64,000 nucleotides of DNA. It comes from Lingula anatina (lineage: Eukaryota; Brachiopoda; Lingulata; Lingulida; Lingulidae). Location of the stretch: positions 171,198 through 235,197 of the forward strand of contig NW_019775379.1 in assembly GCF_001039355.2 (NCBI RefSeq), in the 5' to 3' direction. The position numbers and the translations under genes are program-made. Numbering within the stretch: position 1 is the first letter of the stretch; the number at the start of each line of letters is the position of its first letter. Under the pieces are notes generated by a model. The model ran no database searches and had not been told where the DNA came from. It saw nothing but the letters and a program-made list of their open reading frames with translations. This document shows, one piece after another, positions 51,557 to 63,198 of the stretch.

Positions 51557-53041
51557 GGTCAGCTTCTTTCACCAAAATATCAGTCCACTGTAAACTTGCA
51601 TCTTTGGTAATGCTTGTGCTCTTTTTCCAAAATATGTTTTAGTTTTTTGTTCATTTTCTCAGTCCTTCTAAAAGCTCTTTGTCCATTTTCACTAAATTAA
51701 GGAGATTTAATATCTACTCCAGAAGCTGTGAGCCAATAAAATGTCCACATCATTACCAAGGGAACAGGATATGCATTATGCATCAATTTACAGGAAGGCT
51801 GTTAAAGAGCATCATGGCAGATATATATTTACCATTTTCACATCCTTCAGAGACATACATCATGGGGTTTAAATTAAATAAAAAGTCACATGATATTTTT
51901 GAGGATTCATTGGCAGTTGTTTTGATAAATGATGCCCTTAAGACAATTCTACTTTCTAATCAAGACTTCTAGTAGATCTGAAAGCTTTTCAAGTTAAAAG
52001 TTTCTGCTTTTTTATGTCAAAAATCAAACAGACACTGTATATCTCCAGGCATAGTCAGAGCATCTGAATAAAACTAATTCTAAAAGAACGCAAGACTGTG
52101 CTTGTGTGTATCATGCCACACTGAAACCCTGACCTGAACATCTTTATTTTAATCATTTTTTTTTATCTTAATTTTTGTATCTATTTATATTTAAACATAA
52201 TGCTGATTATATTTAGATATAAACAGATATAAAACCACTGGGTGGCAAGGTTTCTTCTTATGAGATTCTGCTGCCCAGTGGTTCTGTTTCTCTTCTTTAA
52301 ATGAGTGGTCAATAATAACTCACTGATTATATATTTCCTTTGTTGGAAATAATGTTGACCCCCCCCCCCCAAAATTAAAAAAAAACAGACAAACAAAAAA
52401 ATAAATAAGTAAATAAATAATTCAAAGTAATTGCCTACCTCCACCATTGCTATAGACAAGGTAAGGAAATCTCCACACATTGCCCAGTCCAACAGAATAT
52501 CCTAACAGAGATAATAAAAAGTCAAATCTTCCAGTCCAGTTGCCACGGTTATCGTCATCCTCTTCAACGATCTCATCAAAAACATTGTCATTACTTTCCA
52601 ACATCTTCTGCTGGCTGCTGAAGTTTGCAACATCTTCATCTTCCATGTCAATTACCTCTGGATAATTGCCTGCTTTCTTCTATGGGAAATAAAAAATAAC
52701 CTTGAAACCACAGAGTACAATAAGCAATTAACAAATAAAGCTGTGTGATAAAAGCATTGTATTGCATAGGCATTTTTTCTGGAGTGGAGAATATGTCACT
52801 AGCAATATTAATATAATATTGTAAAAAGTTAACTTCAAGTGATATGCTGTACCTGGTCTGGTGCCTGTTGTTGTTTTCCTCAAATATCCTGGTGCATTGT
52901 TTGTATTGATTTATATCAAGACACATATATTATTGGCTGTGTAGTTAAATATCAAAATATTCTTTAAGTATGCAAATATCCATGACAGTGATGTTCGAGT
53001 GTGCTTTTCAATAAACTATTTAACTACATTCTCACCTCCAT
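44951..53041 (-). CDS. SLC6 family Na+-coupled transporter, amino-acid type (glycine-transporter-like), 14 coding exons, 662 aa
   Basis: Exons: 53041-53036 (ATG GAG), 52679-52439, 49456-49322, 49044-48901, 48716-48560, 48309-48177, 47717-47479, 47222-47098, 46830-46718, 46587-46459, 46170-46071, 45912-45803, 45581-45408, 45133-44951 (stop). Plasma-membrane protein with 12 expected membrane helices. TM1 reads [20 protein letters not shown]; Gly66 at the site that is Asp in monoamine transporters indicates an amino-acid substrate. TM6 reads [20 protein letters not shown], closest in my reading to glycine transporters. The large loop EL2 has the disulfide pair Cys168/Cys177 (C-x8-C) and four N-glycosylation sequons (Asn190, 196, 201, 216). 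Of the chloride ligands known in SERT (Tyr121, Gln332, Ser336, Asn368, Ser372), Gln325, Asn361 and Ser365 are kept, but Phe89 replaces Tyr and Ala329 replaces Ser. The exact substrate is not certain. Confidence 0.93.
47804..47840. repeat. (GA)n microsatellite
   Basis: About 18 GA units in the intron between SLC6 exons 6 and 7. Confidence 0.95.
49744..50861. mobile_element. Interleaved inverted-repeat (MITE-like) elements rich in GCATTC/GAATGC
   Basis: Inside the 2,982-bp second SLC6 intron. Left end at 49744 (cccccgtcacacttattcg) matches inverted right end at 50529-50547 (19 bp, one mismatch, weaker similarity further in). A second pair, 50110 to about 50305 and about 50685-50861, forms a long inverted repeat of about 180-200 bp (arms contain tttttgtcatgtcaaaaact and ctagaggtggaatga). 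The two pairs interleave rather than nest. Throughout, GCATTC or GAATGC-like hexamers recur every 10-30 bases. No transposase frame is present, so these are non-autonomous elements. Confidence 0.8.
51523..51554. repeat. (GT)n microsatellite
   Basis: About 16 GT units in SLC6 intron 2. Confidence 0.95.
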
Positions 53042-53094
53042 GTTTACTCCAGGTGTAAACTCTTATTGATCAGGACTGGTGTACTCAACTTTGT
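53036..53094 (-). other. SLC6 start exon with 5'UTR
   Basis: The exon is bounded by an acceptor (ttttcag, ending at 53095 on the minus strand) and a donor (ATG GAG then gtgaga). Only its last six bases are coding. The acceptor shows there is at least one further upstream non-coding exon. Candidate donors, by consensus only, are at about 55083 (attcag then gtaggc) and about 55302 (acgcag then gtaaat). Confidence 0.6.
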
Positions 53095-54319
53095 CTGAAA
53101 AACAGTTGAAATAGTTTATTTAGAAAACACTGTAAAATGTTGATTAAAAAAAAAGAAATTTTAATAATTGTGCTTTCCTTTCAGAATTCGAAGAACAGGA
53201 TGTCCTGAAATGAAAACACTGGAGGTTATTTATCAATGTCAGCCTAACCTATGTGGAATGTAGACAGTGCAAAGTACCACATCCTGCTGGAACAGTCTAG
53301 TATTATATGCTTTAAATATGAATATACCCTGGAATTTACATGTAGATCAACAGCAAACTTCACCTTCCTTGGTAACCTTGATGTACTGGTAAACCACTCG
53401 GGTTAAAGAACATTATCAAAGTGCATGTGTATTTTTTCACTTGTTGTTTGTAAACATGTTTATTTTATAGAAAGCATCACTAATCCATTAGATGACATGA
53501 TGCAGGTTGATTGTGTTTTGTTGTGATGTTGTTAGCACTGTGCTCTATCCATTGCATACAAATCAAGGAAAAAAAACGAATTTAAAATGCAATGTAGCGT
53601 GGTATTACATGGTTTACCATCCCTAAGTTGTCCTAATGCTATGCACACTCGCATGAAAAAACTGTCCTTTAAACCTTTCCAATGTCAACTTTTGACTCAG
53701 TGTGTTAATTGCTCATCTTCCGAATGTGATGTTTGTAGCTATTCATTTCAGACATAATAATGAACCTTTTCAGTGGAAAATTGAGGAATGGCTGACATAT
53801 TTACAGGATTAATTAATTCACCCACACAGGTATCCATCTGAATGACATCAGTCATGCAATATACAGGTACCTCATCAAAGACCAGTAAAACCAGCATGGT
53901 ATTATATTATTGACAGCTATTTCACCAGGGTAATTTCTAAATAATATAATATCTTTGAAATAATATCTCAGTGATGAGTGGTTAGCTGGTGAGAGATGAT
54001 AACATTGTTGTCTAATACAATCTAGAGAAGCATTTATCCCAGAGAACAGCAGATAAAAAATACTGAGTATTATTTCACTTGGGACATTCAACTTTCGCCA
54101 TATATCCCTTTACAAAAAGTAATGAACATAGAGCGTAGCATAAATATTTTATAGCATGTTGATTCCATTGATATTTTTACATGAACATTTCTGATATTAA
54201 ATCGATGGACAACAGGTCTTACAGTGGCATCTACTTTCTATATTAAAACAACCTAAAGACTCGAAATACCATAAAGTTTAACCAGCATTACCTGCAACTT
54301 AATTCTACCATCACAACAG

Positions 54320-54340
54320 TATATATATATATATATATAT
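54320..54340. repeat. (TA)n microsatellite
   Basis: Ten TA units. Confidence 0.9.
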
Positions 54341-56184
54341 TCAAGTGCATTTTCTTGATCATTTATTCCATGTAATACAGTCCCCAAAGTTATTCATCAT
54401 CACCTATTTTTGCCATTGTACAATTAAGAGCATATTCTCAAAATATGAAGTTTTTATAGCTCATGAAGCTAACAAGATTTTGAATGGGCATGTTGCAGGG
54501 ATGGATCCAGGATTATTTGAAGGGGGGGTTCAGGGTTTTGGAGGGCAAACGGTGCCACTTGGTGCAGTTTAGACCTATCATCGAGCTCTTCAAATTTCTA
54601 ATATCAAGAGGGGAATATTGGTGATTTTTCCAGAAACCAAAAGAAATCCACCACTGTATTAGTATCAATAACTAAACTTCTTGATGCAAAAAAGTTGTCC
54701 TGTATGAATTTATTGGAATAAACCCATAAAATAATATTGTTCATAACCTTAATATCAGTTCATAGCGCAGACAGTGACTCGCTCTCTTCTGACTTCGTCC
54801 TGCCTGAGTAAATAGGTATTCTAAGCCTTTGGGAATCATTATTAACATATTTGGGGAGAAAGTAGAAATCTTGGCACACCTCCAAGATATAAAGCGCAAC
54901 AACTTTTCAAGCAAGAAAATTGGATTTCTTTTCAATTTACGCTTGCAGTAGAGGACATAGTCGCCCTCTCAGGAATAGCACTATGACGCAAATTCCTTCA
55001 GTGTGGCATTTAGTACTGGCTTTCACCCGCCGAATCAATAGTAAATTACTCGCACAGAGACGAAGGCAATTTTGGCAAGCCTACCTGAATCTTCACTGAT
55101 TTAATGCCAGTTTGCAGCCAATAATAAACATAGCACTATCTATTTCCCTTAAAATTGACATACGCGTTTGCAAATGCAAAGACTTAACAATTTACAAACA
55201 ACCAGGCCGACAAAAGCTACAAATTAACTGAATTCAGTCGAGTAATAAAGTGAACGAAGTTAATATCTGAACTGCTATCAACATTATTTTACAATTTACC
55301 TGCGTTTTGATGGTCGTTCTCGTAACCGCGTATGCTGTCTACCGATCACAGACCTGCTCCTAAATAGATTATTGATTTTTATGATGTGGCCTCGCTTACC
55401 GCGCTGTTAGTTTGTAAACAGTCACTGAAACCACCACATTGAAGTGGTTCCCTTTTATATCCAACAAACTTCCGATATTTAACCGACCTCTAACCCTTCC
55501 TGGAATTATGCTAATTTTACATCCGCACATCGCGGTCTGATGAATCGAGTCCGCGACCATCCCACGTGCCCTGTCCTTTATCTCTGCTTTATAATAAACA
55601 GAGCAGCTGCCCTTGTCCATTGACTTCTCACAATACATTATTATATTACAATTACATGGGAACGTCTTGTTTCTGAGTATACAAAAACGTAAGTCAGCAG
55701 GGGGTAGAAATAGTAGTAGCTGGTCCGTTATGGTTGGTCACCTTGGCATAAATACTTGTATATTTGTATTAGGACATACCATATCTGATACATTTTTATC
55801 TAACATATACGTATATATCACGTTTAGCATGTGTATTATTAGCCCATACATAAAACTATAATAAAAAACATAGGGTACCTGTATTCGGAGACACAATGTT
55901 CGTATCGTAAATCGTACACGCGGTAGTCTACGCACTAATGTTTATAAACAAAGAGTAAATATACCTTTTCCGCTTCTCAGATTCTGTCTTGATGTCTTGT
56001 TAATCTTGAAAATATTCCGTTAAACGTTTTACTAGTATAGTCGACAGTCTGTTTTGTTTTGAAACGCTGAATCTTATTCTGAGACACGTAAACACAGAAA
56101 TCGCTCTTATATTGATTTTTCTGAGTTTCTGAGAGATTTCATTGGTCATAAATATTCATCATTGAAACGTCACGGTCTCTTTGC

Positions 56185-56370
56185 TATAAAAGGAAGTGGG
56201 GTCAAAGATCACAGGATTTATCAATGAATGGAAGTTAGAGGGCCGTGTGAAAACAGCCAATGAGTCACCGCTACGTCACAGCGTAATGGTTGTGAAATGC
56301 ACAGCTTGGTAGAACTGGCTGCCAAGCTCTGTAACAAGATACCCTCAGTACTGCCGTGAATGTTCCAGAA
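56185..56370. promoter_or_regulatory. TATA-like box and perfect heat-shock-type element, no gene assigned
   Basis: TATAAAAG at 56185-56192 (+) follows an inverted CCAAT-type sequence (attggt) and a CGTCA half-site. GAAtgTTCcaGAA at 56358-56370 is three perfect alternating nGAAn units. The two are not in the usual arrangement (the element lies 165 bases downstream of the TATA box), and no coding frame is seen beside either. Confidence 0.3.
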
Positions 56371-57048
56371 TGTCACTCGTGAAAAGTAAATCTGGGAAAA
56401 TGAGCGGAAAATTTTTCTACAGCAAAGAAGTACAAATGTACTCATCCCTTTTCTACTTTAAAAGTTGTCCATGGAGCAGACACAGCTAGGATACCGAGAA
56501 GAGGGGGGGGGGGGGGGGGGGAGCGGGCATCTCTACCAGGGGCACAGTAGTAGTTATCTGTTCTTTCCTGTAATGTATACTACACAGTAGTAATTATGTA
56601 TTCAACATTAACATTAACATATTAACATATTCAATTTTCTTATTAATTTTCACAAAACCATGAACGTACCTAGTTTAAGCAATAATTGGAAAACAATTTT
56701 CAAGTTAGCAATACTGACGGTATTGCTTGAGTAATGCACAAAATACTGGAAGATGGTAAGGGATGTGTGATAAGTCTGAGTTAGTAGCCTAAATGTACGT
56801 TTCTGTGGCTGACGTCTGCAGTTGCCATTCAAAATCTATCCATCAAATTTGAAAATTGGTAGAAGCTCTGCATATCTAAAGGAACTGAATAATACATTTT
56901 TTCTAGGATTGGTCTTGTTGTTATCACACTAATGGTATTGTTTCTGAATAATCCATACTTTTAAGCAAGTGTAAGCTCCGACATGAATGCTTACATAAGT
57001 ACTGAAAAAATCCTTATTTGTCATAGTTACCTGGTATGAAAACAAAAC

Positions 57049-57074
57049 GTGTGTGTGTGTGTGTGTGTGTGTGT
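57049..57074. repeat. (GT)n microsatellite
   Basis: Thirteen GT units. Confidence 0.95.
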
Positions 57075-59402
57075 TAACAGATAATAAGTTGCTAGTGCAC
57101 CCAATGAAAATCTCTTCCCCTATTTCGTGGGTCTTTCCCCAACCAACAAAACCCCGTGAAAATCTTGTGGTGCAGTAGGTAGTTTGATACATGTATTTGC
57201 AGAACATTTTATTAACAAGGATGTCGAATCCCAGTTTGTAGACAGCTTCAAAACGGTTAAAAGAGTTTAAAATGCGGTGGTGGGGGTTATAGGTGGTTGC
57301 GGAAGTTTACAACCACATCCTTTTGGACAGTGAAATAAGATGAGGCACTATAGAAGCTGTTGTTTACGCCTTCGTTATGAGACAGACAGCCAAAACAGCC
57401 CGCATTCAGCATGCGGCAAAATGAACTGCAAGGTCACCTTGATGCTCTACCATGAAAGTTGACTTCGAGGGAAAACTACAAATGGCAACAAAATGCTCTC
57501 AAAACCATCATTTCATCAAACACAAGTTACAAGCATAAGAAAATATAAAGTAATAGTGAAGGGGGAGTGAATTAACAGCAGTTCTTATATATTTAAAAGG
57601 CTCCTAAGTTGTGATGCTGTGCGTCATCTAACATATGGAAGTCTGTCAAATTTTATCAGGAAGTTGAGTAGTTTGTTTCCAGACTTCTTGCGAACACGGA
57701 TATTAATAGCTCAACAGTAAACGTGCTAAAAAATGAAACAAACAAACAAAACGGGATGACCTTGGAATAAGTCAACCAGTTTGTCTCGGTTTTTGAACCT
57801 GTCATTGTTTTAGAACAACAGATGTTTCTGGAAAGTTGTTATGCGCTTTTAACTTGGACATAATTTTACACTTCATGTTATAAAATTGCACCACGAGTTA
57901 ATATTAAACCCGTATGACTTTATTTTTTTTTCTGTAAACGTATTATTCAACATCAAACGTGACGCCAGTTTTAACATACTTTTTAAAATACAAGCTAATA
58001 AATCCATTGCCAGTGGATGGAATTTATTAAAAAATGTAAACCACCGTTCAAAATGAATTTAAATGTCCCCTCCGCCAAACCTTTTTGGGATCCTAGGTCC
58101 CGGAGTATATTATCTGTGCTCTCAGTGCTCTCCCCTCAGAGGTCTTGTAGCTCCTACAAAACTGCATAAAAACTTGGTAACAGCCAGTGCTAGATCTCTA
58201 GCAGAGTGTACATTGAGAGACTGTCTAAAGTCCGTGTCAAATGGCGACTCTTATAAAAAACATTACTAATTTCAATGTTCAATAACTCCAATAGCTCACA
58301 AGCTTTTGTATTGAAATTTTTTGATACGTTACTATTGTCCAATCCTGAAAATTTCAAGTGTTAAAGCGAAAAAGTGTTGACGATTCCCTCAAATTAAAAA
58401 AATTAATAAATAAAAAGAAAAGAAAGAAAACATGTTGGAAAGTGCCATGACAGAGACACTGGCCCCTGTCAGGGGTCACACCAGCCGTCACATAGGCCAG
58501 CAGTTTTTGGCTTGAGTATTTATTTAAAAAACATTTTCCTAAAATATCCCAAATTTCATTGCAATATCTTCAAAACCGTTAGAATCATTGAACTTTGGAA
58601 TTAATATGTATTGTTTTGAGCCATGGCCACCCAATAGGCCTATCTGCAGAACGGGGAGAACTAACAGCCCACTTCAAAGTCTTTCATGCTTTACAGACAT
58701 CCGCTTATATAAAGAAATTAGAAATAACCTTTCTAGAGGGAAATGGATCTAACCGAAGCCGTGCTGTAGGATGGGCCTTGCTGTATTACCTAAGAAAACA
58801 GCTATCAAACCCGCAAATATATACTGTACATTAGAAAAAACCAGTAGACCTGTAAACTTAAAGCGTCAGATCTATAGGACCATTATATAGCAAATATATA
58901 TTCTTGGTAATTTCAACACTCTTTCCCAATAAACTCCAAAACAGTTGTAAATTACGTTCTATAAAATCTCCTACTAGTTATTGGGTCTCACTCGTGATGG
59001 AGATTGGCGAATTTCACGCATAATGTAGGTCTAACGGTAAAATTGATTTCTTTTTTTCGAAAATGGATTTATAGATCGTAAATTTCTCAAAAGTTTTGGA
59101 TATGATTGGATTGTCGCGTATGTATACCTGTACCTCGGTGATGTTCAGGGAAATTTTGCTCATTTTACACGGCCTTATTAATTTACAGAATGCATAATCT
59201 ACTACGCAGTCAAGTTTAGAAACAAAGAGCCGATTTTCTCTGCTTGTCACATGTTATTAATAACGAGGTGATATTTTACGCTGTGAATCATCGCTCCAGT
59301 TTTGGGACAACAACGCTAGATCAGTGCAGGTAACAGCTTGTGTTAACAGTGCGTGTTTTTAGAGCACATCTACTGCAATTGGGAATTTTAAAACTGGGAA
59401 CT

Positions 59403-59572
59403 CCGGAAGTGACGTCATGTAAACTAACTCGCCATATTGATCAAGTGGGTATAGACGTTTTGTTGTTGTTCCTCGTTTCATGAAAGACTGCACCCTAGAA
59501 ACTGTGTGAAAAACGCCAGCTGATCCCCAGAAAGGGCGAAGAATAGAATCAGTGATGGTGTTGTTGCAGAAT
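59403..59572 (+). promoter_or_regulatory. Composite ETS/CRE promoter with putative non-coding first exon
   Basis: CCGGAAGTGACGTCA at 59403-59417 fuses a consensus ETS site (CCGGAAGT) to a full CRE (TGACGTCA), an arrangement known from TATA-less housekeeping promoters. CGCCATATT (a minus-strand YY1-like core) follows at about 59430. At 59572 there is a strong plus-strand donor (GCAGAAT then gtaagt). Together these suggest transcription to the right from about 59.43 kb, with a first intron running past the window end, since no coding exon is seen up to 64000. The direction is an inference. Confidence 0.5.
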
Positions 59573-62500
59573 GTAAGTATATAATGCAATGTGTGGCAAA
59601 GTAGCAGTGGAAAACTTCATAACGGTTCGAGTGGAGTTCGTTTTGGGATATTCGTACTACTCCTTACAACTAATGCAAATATGTTATTCGGACGAGGGTA
59701 ATTCTTGATAAACATGGGACTGTGACACCCTACTAGGAGACCGAGATTGTTGAGTCGGGCGACGCACTTGGTAGGCAAATTCGTTAGTGTTTATGTTTCA
59801 GTTGCATACTTTATGTTTTCTTGATGATAAAAATTAGAATTGAATTTAAAAATACAATTTATCAAGCAGATTTGTATTCTTGACTTGTCTGTACACATTG
59901 CATTAAGATGTGTATCAGAGAAAACGAGAATCGTTTGAGATAGATCAGAAGTTTTGTGAATTATCGTAAAATTGAGAGATTTTGTGGGATTTGTAGGAGA
60001 GGATGGTCAGAAATCGTAGCAGACTAGCAATGCAGCAAGGAATGAAACCTGACAAATTTATACACGGATAAATTTCTGTTTGTTTTCTCTGAAGTTCTGT
60101 AAAATAAAGTAGTCCTTTGTTCAACAGTACATATTCACCATGTTTTGTGTGTCACTTTTTGGGGTGTCACTTTCCTACATTATGTCATATAGTGGCAACA
60201 GCCTCACTTTAGGCTATCTTGCATGATTTCCATAAAGTATCTATTTCAAGTTTTTTTTTATAAATGAGTCAAACACAGTGAAATGTATGAAGACCAAGGG
60301 TTTGATTAAGCAGCTTTAAGAAATTGATGAAAAAAATAGATAAATTAATATGTTAACAGTTTTTACTTACTATATTTCATGGAGCATTATGCTTTAGCCT
60401 AATGGTTCTAGAATTAAACATTTCATGGTGTCTGAAAGGGAGCTAAATGTTTTGCATGGATTATGTCTTGGTTTTATTAGATAAAAATTGACTAAAGCAG
60501 TAGGGTTCAAAAATTTATAACGTCACATTTTATTGGTGATGCACAATGAGATTGCTCCTGAATTGGTGGTTTTAGGTTGTGAAGATAATGAAGTTTTATA
60601 TGAGGATATATATAGATATATATATATAATGTAGCCTAGCTTTAAGGTATGTGGCTTATCAGAGGCAGTGTAATGAAAAGGGCGAATGACAAAATATTGG
60701 GAGACCAAAGGCTACATTGAACCTGAGGTATGTTACATATACAGTTACAATTGGTGTTAAACAGTTGAAATTTACTTGTTAAAAAGAAAAAGTATGGCAC
60801 AGTTTAACATTCTTAAGTTTTGTTTGATCATAGCTCGTTTATGTCACACTCATTAGTTTCCTATTGATGTGTACATTCCAGATACTCAACAATTATATAC
60901 CAGATTGAGTAAGAGAATTGTGCTCTAATCTTGCATGTGAGAAACACTTCATTTACCGGATTTATTCCATTGTTTAATTGCAAATTAATCTACCAGTAGG
61001 GGAATATCACATACCTCAGCTATTGATTACCAGGGCGGAATCTTTGATGGAGATTTGTACATTTCCGTCGATAATGTACTAGCAATGGAAATCCATGCCT
61101 TGTGTGTGAATATTATGATGTTTCTCTGGTAAGTTGCTTGTTTGTATAGAACATCATACCTGAAGGCTTTTGTGTGGTTAACCAATGTGGGGTGCTAGTT
61201 TTTTTCAGTCTAATCTATAAAGGTGGTCTACTGCAACCACCTCACCAGTTTACCTAGAGAGACTCCTTTTCTTGTTTATAATTAGTTTAACTGTGCAATA
61301 AGACTGCATTTTTCTTGTTAGAGGCATCATTGATTAATCTGAGATTCAAGTATCTATTTGACGCCAAATCAGTAAGTATCTTTAGATTTATCAGTCATAC
61401 TGTCTGCTGTATTGTCTGGAGAGTGATTCTGATTGAATTGGGTACATAGGGATTGTAGTTCTGCTCCATGGAGGTCTGCTTGGTAAAAAAAAAAAAGTGT
61501 CCCTAATTAAAACCAGCAATGTGATTTTTGCAAACAGCATGTGAACCTATTTGGAAGACCACCATTTAGGATATTCTTGTTTTGATTGTAGATTTTTCCA
61601 CTATTGTATTTCCCACGGATTTTTTACATGCTTTTAATGTTTATGGTGTACTATCAGGTTTTGTACATTGTTCTGGCATGTAGCACTTGTCACTGGGGAA
61701 AATATTGGATGGATTTTGTTCCATATTTATTGCCACCTTTAATCTCTTGGCAAGTAGCTATTTTGTTTTTATGAAATTTTCTCAGAGTTTGGCTAGTGCC
61801 AAGATACATAGTCTGGTTGGAAAGCCAGATATGACAGTTTTAGCAATCTGACCAATTAAAAAAAATCTTTTAAAATATTTATACAGCAAAATTTGACAGC
61901 TAGCACTGGTTTCACCAAAAAAATAAAATAAAATAAACTTAGGAACAAGCTTTAACTTCTATATTTTAGTATAATTTCAACCAAGGTTAATCAGTAATAG
62001 TAGTTCAATGCACTGCCTTTTTCGTAACAAGAAAAAAATTATTATTTTATGTATACCAATAATTCTTCTGTTTTACTGGACCTATGCAGATATATGCCAA
62101 AATAAAGTTGACCAATATTTTAGAGTTAGAGTGAAGACCAACTTTTGGTCTAAAGTTTTTCATGAAACGGGCCCCAGGTGTTGAGGTGGTCTTAATGGGT
62201 CCAACATCAGATCTCCTATCAGTCAGGTATGAGATTCCTGAATCAGTCACTGAAGGAAAATCAGATTTCATTGCCTAAGGAATGTATGGGAAATTTTTCG
62301 GTAGATGGTACCACTGGGCATGCTATGTTATAATATATTTTTATGCAAACCAACATCCGTCCAGTATCTCTAGTTCAGTGGTCAGTCATGAGTTGATATC
62401 CTTTTCCTCCTAGCACCTGCCTGATTGTTTTAATTGCACCTGTAGTACAGGCATGGTATACTAATTAGCAATGGTTTGTTAAGATTTATGGCATGGTATG

Positions 62501-62768
62501 TAGGTATGCATCACCAAATGAACCCACATATAATTATGCTGATGTTCATTGTTTTACTGTTTATTATATTCAGAGCATAAAACATTGAGATTGGTAAAGA
62601 TAACTCATGGTTAATGTAAGTTATATATTACTAGTATTCAATTCAATGTGAAAAAATATTGATATTGGTAAGGGTGATAATATAGCTCCAACAAAGTGAA
62701 ACCTAGCAGTAACATTCATCCCCTCTGGTAGTGCTGGTTAATTTGGTATAGTAAGATCATCAGCCTTA
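59573..62768. other. Probable long first intron of a gene beyond the right edge
   Basis: Over 3 kb with no open frame carrying a recognisable domain on either strand. It contains AT-rich stretches, a poly-A-like run near 61484-61495 and A/T-rich simple sequence. Its assignment as intron depends on the donor at 59572. Confidence 0.35.
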
Positions 62769-63198
62769 GGCTTCATTCACATGGAAAGTCTATTTTCTAA
62801 ATTCTATTTTCTATTTGCGGTATGTTTAGTGATCACGGTCTGTGCCCTGAATATCCCGCGGCATAATTACTGGCAGCGCGAGCCAGTTACTTATACAAAG
62901 CTGTAATTAACTCTCGGCTGTGCTTGGAGGAGATTCTGATACCTTTACGCATGCGCAGTAGGAATTTAGCAAGTTAATGGCGACCGCGATTGCTTTGAAA
63001 AATGTGTTTGTCGATTTGGTGCATATTTCGCCTCTGTATGTTTGAGTCGTCACACCTAAACCGATGAACTCCACAGCTTAGAGATACTACTGCGCAGTAA
63101 TCACGCCGCGGGATATTCAGGGCACAGACCGTGATCACAAAACATACCGCAAATAGAAAATAGAATTTAGAAAATAGACTTTCCATGTGAATGAAGCC
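62769..63198. mobile_element. 430-bp MITE with long terminal inverted repeats and TA target duplication
   Basis: The left end ggcttcattcacatggaaag (62769) and right end are inverted copies over about 105 bases, with only about three mismatches up to gatatt/cccgcggc and beyond. Dinucleotide TA flanks both sides (62767-62768 and 63199-63200), the target duplication expected of Tc1/mariner-type elements. There is no transposase frame. The near-identity of the arms suggests a recent insertion. Confidence 0.85.

Larger units (their letters stand above)
53095..59402. other. Region without a supportable coding gene
   Basis: The part to about 55350 is probably the 5'UTR intron and promoter of the SLC6 gene. 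Beyond it are only short frames with no recognisable domain. It contains a TA microsatellite (54320-54340), a G run (56504-56521), a GT microsatellite (57049-57074) and an isolated TATA-like box and heat-shock-type element near 56185 and 56358. Confidence 0.45.

Noticed and set aside
58595-58834. 79-codon + strand frame beginning MELICIVLSHG
   Set aside because: No recognised family, no splice context or neighbouring exons; kept only as a note.
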